A DNA stretch of 64,000 bases, taken from Nocardiopsis ansamitocini (GTDB taxonomy: Bacteria > Actinomycetota > Actinomycetes > Streptosporangiales > Streptosporangiaceae). The first letter of the stretch is position 1. Every line of letters begins with the position of its first letter. The position numbers were made by a program, and so were the translations under genes. Below the pieces are notes generated by a model, which worked only from the letters and a program-made list of their open reading frames with translations, was not told the origin of the DNA and searched no databases. Shown here one piece after another: positions 50,262 through 58,052 of this stretch. Location: assembly GCF_030268225.1 (NCBI RefSeq), contig NZ_BSQG01000003.1:62001-126000 (forward strand). The letters are read 5' to 3'.

Positions 50262-50380
50262 GCCGGTCCGTCGTACCAGGGCCCGATAAGCTCACCGTTG
50301 CGGCCTCCGACAGTCGAATCGGGCTCTCCCATTGCCTTTTCGGAACCCACCGGGCCGATTGGCGGTCCGCTTCGGCTATA

Positions 50381-50402
50381 TCGTGTAGGCGTCGGTACAC
50401 GA
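50381..50402 (+). promoter_or_regulatory. Inverted repeat TCGTGTA-N8-TACACGA upstream of XRE gene
   Basis: A perfect 7-bp inverted repeat with 8-bp spacer, 74 bp before the XRE start, overlapping a TATATC -10-like box at 50377. It is not the same motif as copies A and B. Confidence 0.45.
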
Positions 50403-50476
50403 CGCGCGCCGGACGGAGCCCAGGGGAGGGGAACCGGGCCCGGCACGATAAAAGCGGGTTAGGGGAGGCAGCAGCG

Positions 50477-51352
50477 GTGAGCGTGGCTCAACCAGAGCCG
50501 GGCAGCGGCCCGACCGTGCGTCGAATCCTGCTCGGGTACCAACTTCGCAAGCTTCGCGAGGCCAAGGGAATCACCCGCGCTGACGCTGCTTACAAGATCC
50601 GCGGTTCGGAATCCAAGATCAGCCGGGTCGAACTCGGTCGGGTCGGTTTCAAGATCCGCGATGTCGAAGACCTGCTCACCTTCTACGGTGTCACGGACCA
50701 GTCCTTGCGCGAGGCGTATGTCAGCCTGGCCAAGGAGGCCAACGAACCCGGTTGGTGGCAGAAGTACGGCGACGCCCTGCCCGGCTGGTTCCAGTCCTAC
50801 GTCGGGCTGGAAGAGGCCGCCACCCAGCTCCGCGTCTACGAGAGCCAGTTCGTGCCCGGCCTGTTGCAGACCGAGGACTACGCGCGTCAGGTCATCACGC
50901 GCGCGGGCAAAGTGCGCCTCGACCACGTGGCCCACGGCCGGATCGCCACCCGTATGCGGCGACAGCACAGGATTCGGGACAACTCCAAGGTCAAACTCTG
51001 GGTCATCATCGACGAGCCGGCGGTCCGTCGTCCCGTCGGCGATGCCGAGGTGATGCGCGGTCAGTTGGAGCACCTGAAGAAGCTCAGTCAGGAACCCAAC
51101 ATCACGTTGCAGATCGTGCCGTTCAGCCAGGGAGTGTTCGCCGCGGAGACCGGGTCGTTCACCATCCTGCGCTATCCCGAGTACGACCTGCCCGACGCCG
51201 TGTACCTGGAGCAGCTCACCGGGGGCAATCTCCAGGACCGGCGCGACGACGTAGAGGCCTACACCATGGCCTTCGAGTGGCTCGCCGTGGTGGCCGACCA
51301 TCCCGAGCTGAGCCGGGCGCGGCTCGATCAGTTCATCGCTGAACTGGGCTGA
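50477..51352 (+). CDS. XRE-family regulator with DUF5753 domain (WhiJ/Scr1-like)
   Basis: A 291-residue DNA-binding protein. GTG 50477 follows GGGGAGG by 9 nt. The N-terminal helix-turn-helix (about residues 15-70) reads 'RRILLGYQLRKLREAKGITRADAAYKIRGSESKISRVELGRVGFKIRDVEDLLTFYGV'. The DUF5753 domain follows (about 90-285): 'YVGLEEAATQLRVYESQFVPGLLQTEDYARQVI', 'LWVIIDEPAVRRPVGDAEVMRGQLEHLKKLSQEPNITLQIVPFSQG', 'VYLEQLTGGNLQDRRDDVEAYTMAFEWLAVVA'. In Streptomyces such regulators pair with DUF397 small proteins; the DUF397 gene is convergent here. Probably a repressor relieved or modulated by that partner. Confidence 0.92.
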   Translation: MSVAQPEPGSGPTVRRILLGYQLRKLREAKGITRADAAYKIRGSESKISRVELGRVGFKIRDVEDLLTFYGVTDQSLREAYVSLAKEANEPGWWQKYGDALPGWFQSYVGLEEAATQLRVYESQFVPGLLQTEDYARQVITRAGKVRLDHVAHGRIATRMRRQHRIRDNSKVKLWVIIDEPAVRRPVGDAEVMRGQLEHLKKLSQEPNITLQIVPFSQGVFAAETGSFTILRYPEYDLPDAVYLEQLTGGNLQDRRDDVEAYTMAFEWLAVVADHPELSRARLDQFIAELG

Positions 51353-51430
51353 CCTCAAAGCGGGACAGCGTTCTCGCCAGCCGATCGGGAAGGGCCCCGT
51401 CGTTGTCAATGGCGGAGCCCGGTGTCGGCG

Positions 51431-51664
51431 TTAACCCAGCAGGTTGTCGAAGTCGCCGTCTTTGGCGCCGAGGATGAGGGCGTCGATCTCGGCCTGTGTG
51501 TAGACCAGTGCCGGGCCGTTGGGGAAGCGCGAGTTGCGCATCGCGATCGCGCCGTCGGGCAGCTTCGCCATCTCGACGCAGTTGCCGATCGAGTTGCTGC
51601 GGCGGCTCTTCTGCCAGGCCACGTCACCGAGCTCAGTGGCCGAAATGCCGTTGTACGTGCTCAT
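51431..51664 (-). CDS. DUF397 small protein
   Basis: 77 residues from ATG 51664, with AGAGGGAG 8 nt upstream. Typical DUF397 blocks: 'DVAWQKSRRSNSIGNCVEMAKLPDGAIAMRNSRFPNGPALVYTQAEIDALILGAKDGDFD'. DUF397 proteins are encoded next to XRE/DUF5753 regulators and modulate them (WhiJ/bldB-type loci). The gene is convergent with its XRE partner (78-bp gap) and carries the copy B element 47-74 bp upstream of the start. The frame remains open upstream but is not protein-like. Confidence 0.93.
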   Translation of the reverse strand: MSTYNGISATELGDVAWQKSRRSNSIGNCVEMAKLPDGAIAMRNSRFPNGPALVYTQAEIDALILGAKDGDFDNLLG

Positions 51665-51710
51665 GTACAAGCTCCCTCTTGCAGCCCTGTGTGGAACAGT
51701 ACTTCGCGCG

Positions 51711-51738
51711 TGCTTTTGCATTCTCGAATGCACGTGCA
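51711..51738 (-). promoter_or_regulatory. Bipartite palindromic element, copy B (DUF397 gene)
   Basis: Read on the minus strand: TGCACGTGCA (51738-51729), an 8-bp spacer TTCGAGAA, then TGCAAAAGCA (51720-51711). This matches copy A at 49603-49631 in both half-elements, order and spacing (8 versus 9 bp). It ends 46 bp before the DUF397 start codon. Confidence 0.65.
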
Positions 51739-51847
51739 TGCGCACTGTAGTTTGGAGGATAGCGTATGTCTCTGGGAAAAATCCGAGAGGGCGGGAGCAT
51801 GTAGGCGCTATGTAAGCAAGGCGGATTGATCCGACGCACGTACGCGA

Positions 51848-51883
51848 AAGGGTCCCGCCGAAAAACATCCGGGCGGGACCCTT
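51848..51883 (-). terminator. Terminator of the zinc-binding lipoprotein gene
   Basis: A 12-bp stem, AAGGGTCCCGCC (51848-51859) with GGCGGGACCCTT (51872-51883), 10 nt past the stop of the gene on the minus strand. Confidence 0.85.
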
Positions 51884-51892
51884 CGGGCGGAC

Positions 51893-52798
51893 TCAGGAGC
51901 AGTCGAGGGCGCTCCGCAGCGTTTCCAGGTTGGCGCGCATGACCGAGGGGTAATCCGTTCCGGACGACTCGTCGGTGATGCCTTCCAGTGGATCCAGTAC
52001 CGCCGTCTGCACCCCTGCCTCCTCGGCGATGGTCTGTGCAACGGCCGGACTGACCAGCGTCTCGGTGAAGACGGTCGAGACGTCGCGTTCCTTGACCAGG
52101 CGGGCGACCTCGGCCATGCGGGCCGGAGAAGGTTCGGTATCGGGTTCGATCCCGGTGATAGCGGTCTGCTGAAGGTCGTAGTTGTCGGCCAGGTAGCCGA
52201 ACGCCGCGTGGCTGACGACCATGTCCCGGGTCGCGCACTGTGCGAGGCCGCTCCGGTAGTCCGCGTCTATTTCGGTCAGTTCGGTCGCCACGCCGGCCGC
52301 GTTGGAGCGGTAGGTGTCAGCGTTGTCCGGGTCCACCTCTGCCAGCCGCTCGCCCAGTCCTTCGGCCACGGTCGACAGTCGATTCGGATCCAACCACATG
52401 TGCGGGTCGAGGCCGCCGCCGTTCTCCTCCGGGACCTCGCGCAACTCCACCAGATCGTTGACCGCCAAAGCGGCGTCGGCCGCTTGTTGGTGTACCGCGT
52501 CGTCCACTGCCGGCTGCATACCGTCGATGAAGAAGACGATGTCGGCCGAGCCCAATGAGCCGACCTGGCGGGCGGTCAGCTCCAGATCGTGCGGGTCGAC
52601 CCCCGGCTGGGTGAGGTTGCTCAGCGCCACGGAGTCGCCGCCCACCCGCTCGGCCAGCCATTCCAGCGGATAGACGGTCGTGATCACGGACACGCCGTCG
52701 GAAGATTCTCCGCCGGTGGCCGAACAGCCGCCGACCGTACCGGCGGCCAGTATTCCGACCGCGCCGACCGCGGCCGCCCTCAATATCCCAGATCGCAT
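51893..52798 (-). CDS. Zinc ABC transporter substrate-binding lipoprotein (ZnuA-like)
   Basis: A 301-residue cluster A-I metal receptor. ATG 52798 is chosen because the promoter (TTGACA at 52834-52829, 17-bp spacer, CATGAT at 52811-52806) places transcription start at about 52799, so the mRNA is leaderless; ATG 52810 and 52807 would lie upstream of that start. Lipobox Cys25 ('TVGGCSATGG') follows the hydrophobic signal. Metal ligands are seen in 'GVDPHDLELT', 'LDPHMWLDP', 'VVSHAAFGYLADNY' and an acidic residue in 'VFTETLVSP'. The His-rich loop of Gram-negative ZnuA is reduced to a short Glu/Gly loop. No permease or ATPase gene is adjacent. A Zur-like box overlaps the promoter. Confidence 0.9.
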   Translation of the reverse strand: MRSGILRAAAVGAVGILAAGTVGGCSATGGESSDGVSVITTVYPLEWLAERVGGDSVALSNLTQPGVDPHDLELTARQVGSLGSADIVFFIDGMQPAVDDAVHQQAADAALAVNDLVELREVPEENGGGLDPHMWLDPNRLSTVAEGLGERLAEVDPDNADTYRSNAAGVATELTEIDADYRSGLAQCATRDMVVSHAAFGYLADNYDLQQTAITGIEPDTEPSPARMAEVARLVKERDVSTVFTETLVSPAVAQTIAEEAGVQTAVLDPLEGITDESSGTDYPSVMRANLETLRSALDCS

Positions 52799-52818
52799 GC
52801 CGTCCATCATGTGGACGG

Positions 52819-52833
52819 TGAAAACGATTGTCA
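52819..52833 (-). promoter_or_regulatory. Zur-like box overlapping the promoter
   Basis: Plus-strand TGAAAACGATTGTCA: one mismatch from a perfect TGAAAA/TTTTCA-type palindrome of the actinobacterial Zur consensus. It covers the -35 hexamer TTGACA and the start of the spacer, so bound Zur would block RNA polymerase when zinc is plentiful. Confidence 0.75.
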
Positions 52834-52878
52834 ATTCAGGATGGTTCGTCCGCTACCGCCCGTTCCCGGCGGTGGCGT

Positions 52879-53547
52879 TCAGCCCAACTCGGCAAAGCGT
52901 TCCACGGCGTCGGTCTTTCCGGCCACGATGATGATGTCGCCCTTCTGGGGAACCGTGTCCGTCGTCGCGTAGGTGAACGCCTCGCCGTGGCGCTTGATGG
53001 AGACCACGGTGATGCCGTGGGCCGAGCGCACCCTCGTCTCGCCGAGCCTGCGTCCGATGATCTCCTTGGGGGCGCGTGTCTTCCCCAGGGCGAAGTTCTC
53101 CTCGATCTCCACATAGTCGAGCATGCGACCGGAGACCAGGTGTGCTACGCGCTCGCCCATGTCGTGCTCGGGCAGCACCACGTTGTGGGCCCCGATCTGC
53201 TGCAGGATCCGCCCGTGGCGTCGGCTGATCGCCTTCGCCCAGATGTGCGGCACGCCCATGTCCACCAGCAGGGAAGTGGTGAGGATGCTCTCCTCCAGGT
53301 GAGTGCCGATGGCCACTACCGCGCGGGTGAATTCGTGCGCACCCAATTGGCGCAGGGCCTCGTCGTCAGTGGTGTCGGCGACCACGGTGTGGGTCAGTGA
53401 GTCGGCGTACGCCTGGACCCGGCGCGGATTGTTGTCCACCCCCAGTACCTCCCAGCCGTGGGTGACCAATTCTTCCGACAGGGAGCCACCGAACCGGCCG
53501 AGCCCGATCACCAGGACCCGTTTGTCATTTGTCTTGTTACGCGGCAC
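52879..53547 (-). CDS. trkA: Potassium uptake regulatory protein TrkA/KtrA
   Basis: 222 residues from GTG 53547, preceded by CAGGAGGA. The RCK-N Rossmann domain has 'VLVIGLGRFGGSLSEELVTHGWEVLGVDNN' and 'VVADTTDDEALRQLGAHEFTRAVVAIG' (NAD(H)/ATP-binding Asp after strand 2). The RCK-C domain (about 140-220) has 'ALGKTRAPKEIIGRRLGETRVRSAHGITVVSIKR' and 'VPQKGDIIIVAGKTDAVERFAELG'. It forms the cytosolic gating ring of the TrkH channel encoded 23 bp upstream in the same operon. Confidence 0.93.
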   Translation of the reverse strand: MPRNKTNDKRVLVIGLGRFGGSLSEELVTHGWEVLGVDNNPRRVQAYADSLTHTVVADTTDDEALRQLGAHEFTRAVVAIGTHLEESILTTSLLVDMGVPHIWAKAISRRHGRILQQIGAHNVVLPEHDMGERVAHLVSGRMLDYVEIEENFALGKTRAPKEIIGRRLGETRVRSAHGITVVSIKRHGEAFTYATTDTVPQKGDIIIVAGKTDAVERFAELG

Positions 53548-53570
53548 TGCGTCCTCCTGGCGGGGCGGGG

Positions 53571-54989
53571 TCACCCGATGATCGGTCGGGCCTCGGGCAG
53601 GTCATAGCGCCGGGTCCGCTCGCGCAGGGCCAGGGCGGAGGCAAAGGTGATGGGGCCGATCCGGCCGGCGAACATCAGTATCACGAGCAGTACCTGGACG
53701 TCTTCTGGAAGGTGGGGGGTGATGCCGGTCGACAGGCCCACCACTCCCGAGGCCGAGACCACCTCGAACATTACTTGTTCGAGTCCGTAGGAGGTCCGGA
53801 TCAGCAGGTAGATGGTGGCGGTGGCGATCACGGTCATGGACAGGAAGGTCAGGCTGAGTGCCTGGCGGATCGCCCCGGAGGAGACCCGGCGTCCGAAGGC
53901 GTGCACGTTCGGGTGGCCGCGGATCTCGGCCCACACCACCAGTCCGATCACCGCGAAAGTGGCGGCCTTGATGCCGCCCGCCGTTCCGGCGCTGCCACCG
54001 CCCACGAACATCAGCATGATGGTGCAGAAGAGGGTGGAGCTCTCCATCGCGCCCACGTCGACCACGTTGAAGCCCCCACTGCGCGGCATGATTCCGTGGA
54101 AGGCCCCGTCGAGGAGCTTCTGCTGCCAGGGCATCGGTCCCAAGGTGTGCGGATTGCTCCACTCCAGCGCGGTCACCGCGATCATGCCGCCACCGAACAG
54201 GAGGGCGGAGGCGCAGACGGTCATCTTGGCGTGCAGGCTCCAGCGCTGCGGTGACGTCAGGTGCCGCCGCAGTTCCAACAGGACGGGGAAGCCCAGCCCG
54301 CCCAGCACGCTGGCCACAGCGGTGGGGACGAGGATCAGAGGATCCCCCGCGAACCGCGTCAGGCTGTCGCCGTAGAGGGACAGCCCCGCGTTGTTGAAGG
54401 CCGAGACCGCGTGAAAGGTTCCGCTGTACAGCGCGGTGTCCAGCGCCATGTCGTGGCCCAGCCACATCTGCGGTACGAGGATCGCCGCGGTGACCGCCTC
54501 GCACGCCAGGCTCACCTTGAGAATGCGCACGACTATGCCGCGGGCGTCGCCGACGTTGAGCGTGCGCGACTCGGTCTGCACGCTCAATTGCATTCGCAGG
54601 CCGAACCGCCGAATGACCACGAGCCCCAGGACCGAGGCCAGCGTCATGATTCCCAACCCGCCGATCTGGATCAGCGTCAGGATGACGAGCTCGCCGAAGA
54701 CCGACCAGTGCGCGCCGATGTCCACCACCGCCAGTCCCGCGACGCACAGGGCGGACACGGCGGTGAACAGCGCCTGCACCACGGTGGCGCCGTTCTCCTC
54801 CCCGTGGGCGATCGGCAGCAGCAACAGTCCGGTGCCGATGAGGGCGACGGTGCCGAAGAGCATCACGAAGACCCGTCCCGGTTTGCTCCAGGACGAGCGG
54901 TGCCCCACGATTCCGGGCGGGGTCTCCGCACGCTCTCGGTGCAGTAATCGCATCAGCCAGCTGCGCAGGCCGTGCAGTCGGTCCCGCAT
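53571..54989 (-). CDS. trkH: Potassium transporter TrkH/KtrB
   Basis: A 472-residue membrane protein with four M1-P-M2 units. The selectivity-filter segments 'TAVSALCVAGLAVVD', 'HAVSAFNNAGLSL', 'GIMPRSGGFNVVD' and 'SASGVVGLSTG' contain the conserved Gly of each pore loop. Length and the soluble basic N-terminus fit KtrB-type uptake proteins. ATG 54989 starts 'MRDRLHGLRSWLMRL'. It takes up K+ coupled to Na+ or driven by membrane potential, gated by the TrkA ring. Confidence 0.93.
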   Translation of the reverse strand: MRDRLHGLRSWLMRLLHRERAETPPGIVGHRSSWSKPGRVFVMLFGTVALIGTGLLLLPIAHGEENGATVVQALFTAVSALCVAGLAVVDIGAHWSVFGELVILTLIQIGGLGIMTLASVLGLVVIRRFGLRMQLSVQTESRTLNVGDARGIVVRILKVSLACEAVTAAILVPQMWLGHDMALDTALYSGTFHAVSAFNNAGLSLYGDSLTRFAGDPLILVPTAVASVLGGLGFPVLLELRRHLTSPQRWSLHAKMTVCASALLFGGGMIAVTALEWSNPHTLGPMPWQQKLLDGAFHGIMPRSGGFNVVDVGAMESSTLFCTIMLMFVGGGSAGTAGGIKAATFAVIGLVVWAEIRGHPNVHAFGRRVSSGAIRQALSLTFLSMTVIATATIYLLIRTSYGLEQVMFEVVSASGVVGLSTGITPHLPEDVQVLLVILMFAGRIGPITFASALALRERTRRYDLPEARPIIG

Positions 54990-55136
54990 GATCAGTCCGC
55001 CATCCCTCGTGTCGCGGCCCCCCGGCCAACCGGTCCACGGATGTCGAAGTTAGCGTCGGGGCGTTCGACACGCGAGCCGAACTGCGGAACCGAGTCGCTC
55101 TCGGGAGATCATCGCGGGTGCGAGGTGAAGATTCGG

Positions 55137-56381
55137 TCAGCCGGTCGGTGTGTGCGCGGTGCCGGCGTGCTTCCTGCGGTAGTGGGCGTTGCGGGTCAGA
55201 AGTACGCCGGAGGCGAGAACGGTGGCGATCAGCGAAGCGATCAACACCCCGCTCTTGGCGTGTTCCAGCACTGCTCCATCGGTGAAGGAAAGCTCGGTGA
55301 TCAGCAGGGAGACGGTGAAGCCGATTCCGGCGAGCAGCGACATCCCGGCCAGGTCGATCCAGCTCAGAGCGGGGTTCAGTTCGGCCCGGGTGACCTTCGT
55401 GGTGATCCAGGATCCGCCGAGGATACCGATGAGTTTGCCCAACACCAGCCCGAGGATGATCCCGATGGCCGCGGTGTCGGTGAACACCGTGCCCAGTCCG
55501 TTGAAGACGACTCCGGCGGACATGAGCGCGAAGACCGGCAGGGCGATCCCGGCCGACCACGGGCGCAGCAGGTGCTCGACCCGATGGCTCGGCGACTCGG
55601 AGGCTCCGTCGAGTGGCACGGTACGCATCAGCATGCCCATGGCCACACCCGCGATGGTGGCGTGCACGCCACTGGCGTGCATGAGCGCCCAGATGGTGAA
55701 GGCGAGAGGGAGATAGACGACCCAGTTGGGCAGCACCGAACGGTCGAGGGCTGCGGCCAGGCCCCGGCCCCGTTGGAGGTAACCGAACACCGCCAGAAGC
55801 GCGAGGGCGCCCAACAACGGGAGAAAGGAGAGGCCGCTGGTGTAGAAGACGGCGATGACGACGATAGCGCCGAGGTCGTCGACGATGGCAAGGGTGAGGA
55901 GGAAGGTGCGCAGCGCGGGAGGCAGGTGTCGTCCGATCACCGCGAGGATCGCAACAGCGAAGGCGATGTCGGTCGCCATGGGGATCCCCCACCCCTGAAG
56001 CGTCTCGGGGTGGTTGATGTTGACCAGGGCGTAGATGATCGCGGGGACGGCCATTCCGCAGATCGCGGCGATGATGGGGAGCATGGCCCGGCGGGGGTCG
56101 CGCAGCTCCCCGTGGGTGAACTCCTGTTTGAGCTCGTTGCCCACGATGAAGAAGAAGACCGCCAGCAGCCCGTCGGCCGCCCACGCCTGTACCGACAGGT
56201 TCAGGTGCAGTGAATCGGGTCCGAAGGTGAAGGACCGTACGGCCTCGTAGGTCGCGCCGAACGCGGAGTTGGCCCAGAGGAGGGCGACCACTGCGGCGGC
56301 GATGAGGAGGAATCCGCCGACCACGTCCCTGCGCAGCAGGTCGGGGATCGTACGAAGGCCGTACTGCTTGTGCTCGGTCAT
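55137..56381 (-). CDS. nhaA: Na+/H+ antiporter NhaA
   Basis: A 414-residue, roughly 12-helix antiporter. ATG 56381 follows CAGGAG closely and starts 'MTEHKQYGLRTIPDLLRRDVVGGFLL'. Diagnostic NhaA segments: 'AVFFFIVGNELKQEFTHGELRDPRRA', 'GWGIPMATDIAFAVAILAVIG' (with an essential Asp), 'TLAIVDDLGAIVVIAVFYTS' (the adjacent Asp pair), and 'GKLIGILGGSW'. It exports Na+ (and Li+) in exchange for protons, controlling pH and salt. It sits beside potassium uptake genes on the same strand but with its own 147-bp spacer. Confidence 0.94.
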   Translation of the reverse strand: MTEHKQYGLRTIPDLLRRDVVGGFLLIAAAVVALLWANSAFGATYEAVRSFTFGPDSLHLNLSVQAWAADGLLAVFFFIVGNELKQEFTHGELRDPRRAMLPIIAAICGMAVPAIIYALVNINHPETLQGWGIPMATDIAFAVAILAVIGRHLPPALRTFLLTLAIVDDLGAIVVIAVFYTSGLSFLPLLGALALLAVFGYLQRGRGLAAALDRSVLPNWVVYLPLAFTIWALMHASGVHATIAGVAMGMLMRTVPLDGASESPSHRVEHLLRPWSAGIALPVFALMSAGVVFNGLGTVFTDTAAIGIILGLVLGKLIGILGGSWITTKVTRAELNPALSWIDLAGMSLLAGIGFTVSLLITELSFTDGAVLEHAKSGVLIASLIATVLASGVLLTRNAHYRRKHAGTAHTPTG

Positions 56382-56573
56382 GGTGCTCCTGGAGAAGGGC
56401 ATGGGCGATCCAATCGCCGACCAGACTTCCCGGCACACCAGGTGCGTGATGGCACGATCGCGGCCACCTGCGCAAAGGTCCGTGATCGGACCCTCAGGAG
56501 ACTATGCCAGGCGTGCTCCTCGCTGTCCACGTCGGCCCCGGACCGACGGCATTCCGTGGTGCGTGACGCCGGA

Positions 56574-57482
56574 TCACGTGTGCCGGGCGCCCTCGTGCGC
56601 ATCGTGCCCGGCGGGCTCCAGCTGGAGGGTGGAGTGTTCGACGTCGAAGTGCCCGGAAAGGCACTCGTGCAACTCGTCCAGGATGCGGCCGGTGTCGGTG
56701 AGCCGTTCGTCCTCGACCACGACGTGTGCGGAGAGCACCGGCACACCCGAGGTGATCGTCCAGGCGTGCAGGTCGTGCACGCCCAGCACTCCCGGCTGCT
56801 TCAGCAGATGGTCGCGCACCTCGTCGAGGTTCATGCCGCGCGGCACGGCTTCCAACAGGATGTGCAGCGCCTCGTTCAGCAGGTTCCAGGCGCGCGGCAC
56901 GATGAAGGCGGCGATGGCCAGCGACACGACGGAGTCCGCCCGCTCCCAGCCGGTGGTCCAGATGATGGCGCCGGCGACGAGGACACCCACCGACGACAGC
57001 ATGTCGCTGAACACCTCCAGGTAGGCGCCGCGCATGTTGAGGCTCTCGCCCTGCGCCCGTTGGAGCACGACCAGGCCCACCACGTTCACCGCGAGACCCA
57101 GCGCGGCCACGACCAGCACGATCGGTCCGGACACGGGGTGCGGGTCGAGGAGACGGTTGATCGCCTCGTAGGCGATGTAACCGCAAAGGACGAAGAGCAG
57201 GATCGCGTTGGCCGCCGCGGCCAGGATCTCCGCGCGCTGGAAACCGAAGGTGCGCGTGGAATTGGAGGGCCGGGCGGCGATCCACACGGCGAACAGCGCC
57301 AGCACGATACCGAACGAGTCGGCCGCCATGTGCCCGGCGTCGGCCAGCAGCGCCAGACTGCCCGCGCTCACCCCACCGATGACCTGGACGACCATCACGC
57401 TGACAGTCAGGCACAGGACGAGTACGAGTCGTCCGCGATGTTTGGCCGCGGCTGTCTGGTGCCCGTGTCCGTGGTCGCCCAT
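56574..57482 (-). CDS. Cation diffusion facilitator metal exporter (CzcD/ZitB-like)
   Basis: 302 residues; ATG 57482 follows GGGAGG. A His-rich start ('MGDHGHGHQ') precedes six helices. The metal site of TM2 is 'SLALLADAGHMAADSFG' (Asp/His/Asp). TM5 reads 'RGAYLEVFSDMLSSVG', with Glu where many zinc CDFs have His. The C-terminal cytosolic domain has 'GVHDLHAWTITSGVPVLSAHVVVE' and a His-rich tail. It exports Zn2+, Cd2+, Co2+ or a similar divalent ion by proton exchange. It is divergent from a CmtR-like ArsR gene, its probable repressor. Confidence 0.9.
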   Translation of the reverse strand: MGDHGHGHQTAAAKHRGRLVLVLCLTVSVMVVQVIGGVSAGSLALLADAGHMAADSFGIVLALFAVWIAARPSNSTRTFGFQRAEILAAAANAILLFVLCGYIAYEAINRLLDPHPVSGPIVLVVAALGLAVNVVGLVVLQRAQGESLNMRGAYLEVFSDMLSSVGVLVAGAIIWTTGWERADSVVSLAIAAFIVPRAWNLLNEALHILLEAVPRGMNLDEVRDHLLKQPGVLGVHDLHAWTITSGVPVLSAHVVVEDERLTDTGRILDELHECLSGHFDVEHSTLQLEPAGHDAHEGARHT

Positions 57483-57539
57483 GGGTCCTCCCGAAGTGGC
57501 CGCCGGGAACGTCCTGTACCCGTGACTGTTCAGCCTCCA

Positions 57540-57569
57540 CTGTTTATACAGCCCCGACTGTCAATACAG
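57540..57569. promoter_or_regulatory. Two direct copies of CTGT-NN-ATACAG between CDF and ArsR genes
   Basis: CTGTTTATACAG (57540-57551) and CTGTCAATACAG (57558-57569), each a near-palindrome with CTGT/ACAG ends, 18 bp apart. They lie between the divergent genes and overlap the -35 region of the repressor promoter (-10 TACAAT at 57579-57584). Very probably the repressor's operator pair. Confidence 0.7.
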
Positions 57570-57591
57570 CAATTCGTGTACAATGATTTTC

Positions 57592-57930
57592 ATGTTGACC
57601 TCCGAGCAGCGTCTCTCCGCGATCCAGCGTCTCGGCCGGGCCCTGGCCGATCCCACGCGGTGTCGTCTGTTGTTGGCGCTCTTGGACGGGCCCGCCTACC
57701 CGGCCCAGCTGGCGGACCAGCTCGGCCTCACCCGCCAGAACGTCTCCAACCACCTCGCCTGTCTGCGTGAATGCGGGCTAGTCAGCACGGCGGCGCACGG
57801 CCGGCAGACGAGTTATACCCTCGTGGACGATTCGTTGCGCCACGCGTTGGATGATCTGCTTCGCGTGGTCTGGGGCGTGGCGGCCGAGCACGTGCCGCCG
57901 GGGGAGGCGGAACCGGTCGTCACCGGTTGA
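57592..57930 (+). CDS. ArsR-family metal-sensing repressor, CmtR-like
   Basis: 112 residues from ATG 57592, placed at the predicted transcription start (-10 TACAAT 57579-57584), hence leaderless; it also aligns with the start of Mycobacterium tuberculosis CmtR ('MLTSEQ' versus 'MLTCEM', from memory). The recognition helix region 'QLADQLGLTRQNVSNHLACLRECGLVS' contains Cys57 and Cys61, the same numbers as two CmtR Cd/Pb ligands. The third CmtR ligand, Cys102, is replaced by Pro; His100 is nearby. It should repress the divergent CDF exporter and release it on metal binding, perhaps with altered metal preference. Confidence 0.9.
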   Translation: MLTSEQRLSAIQRLGRALADPTRCRLLLALLDGPAYPAQLADQLGLTRQNVSNHLACLRECGLVSTAAHGRQTSYTLVDDSLRHALDDLLRVVWGVAAEHVPPGEAEPVVTG

Positions 57931-58052
57931 ACGGTCCGCCCGGCTCCGGCGTGCGGCAAGGATGCGGCGACCCGCTTCGGTACCGTCTGCCCGCTCCGCG
58001 TGGCCTGGCCTTTCCGCCGGGCCGGTAGTCGCCGGACGCGTCGGGGGAGACC

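Noticed and set aside
53602-56475. 957-codon frame across trkH and nhaA on the same strand
   Set aside because: Arg/Pro/His-rich translation covering two well-identified genes in another frame.
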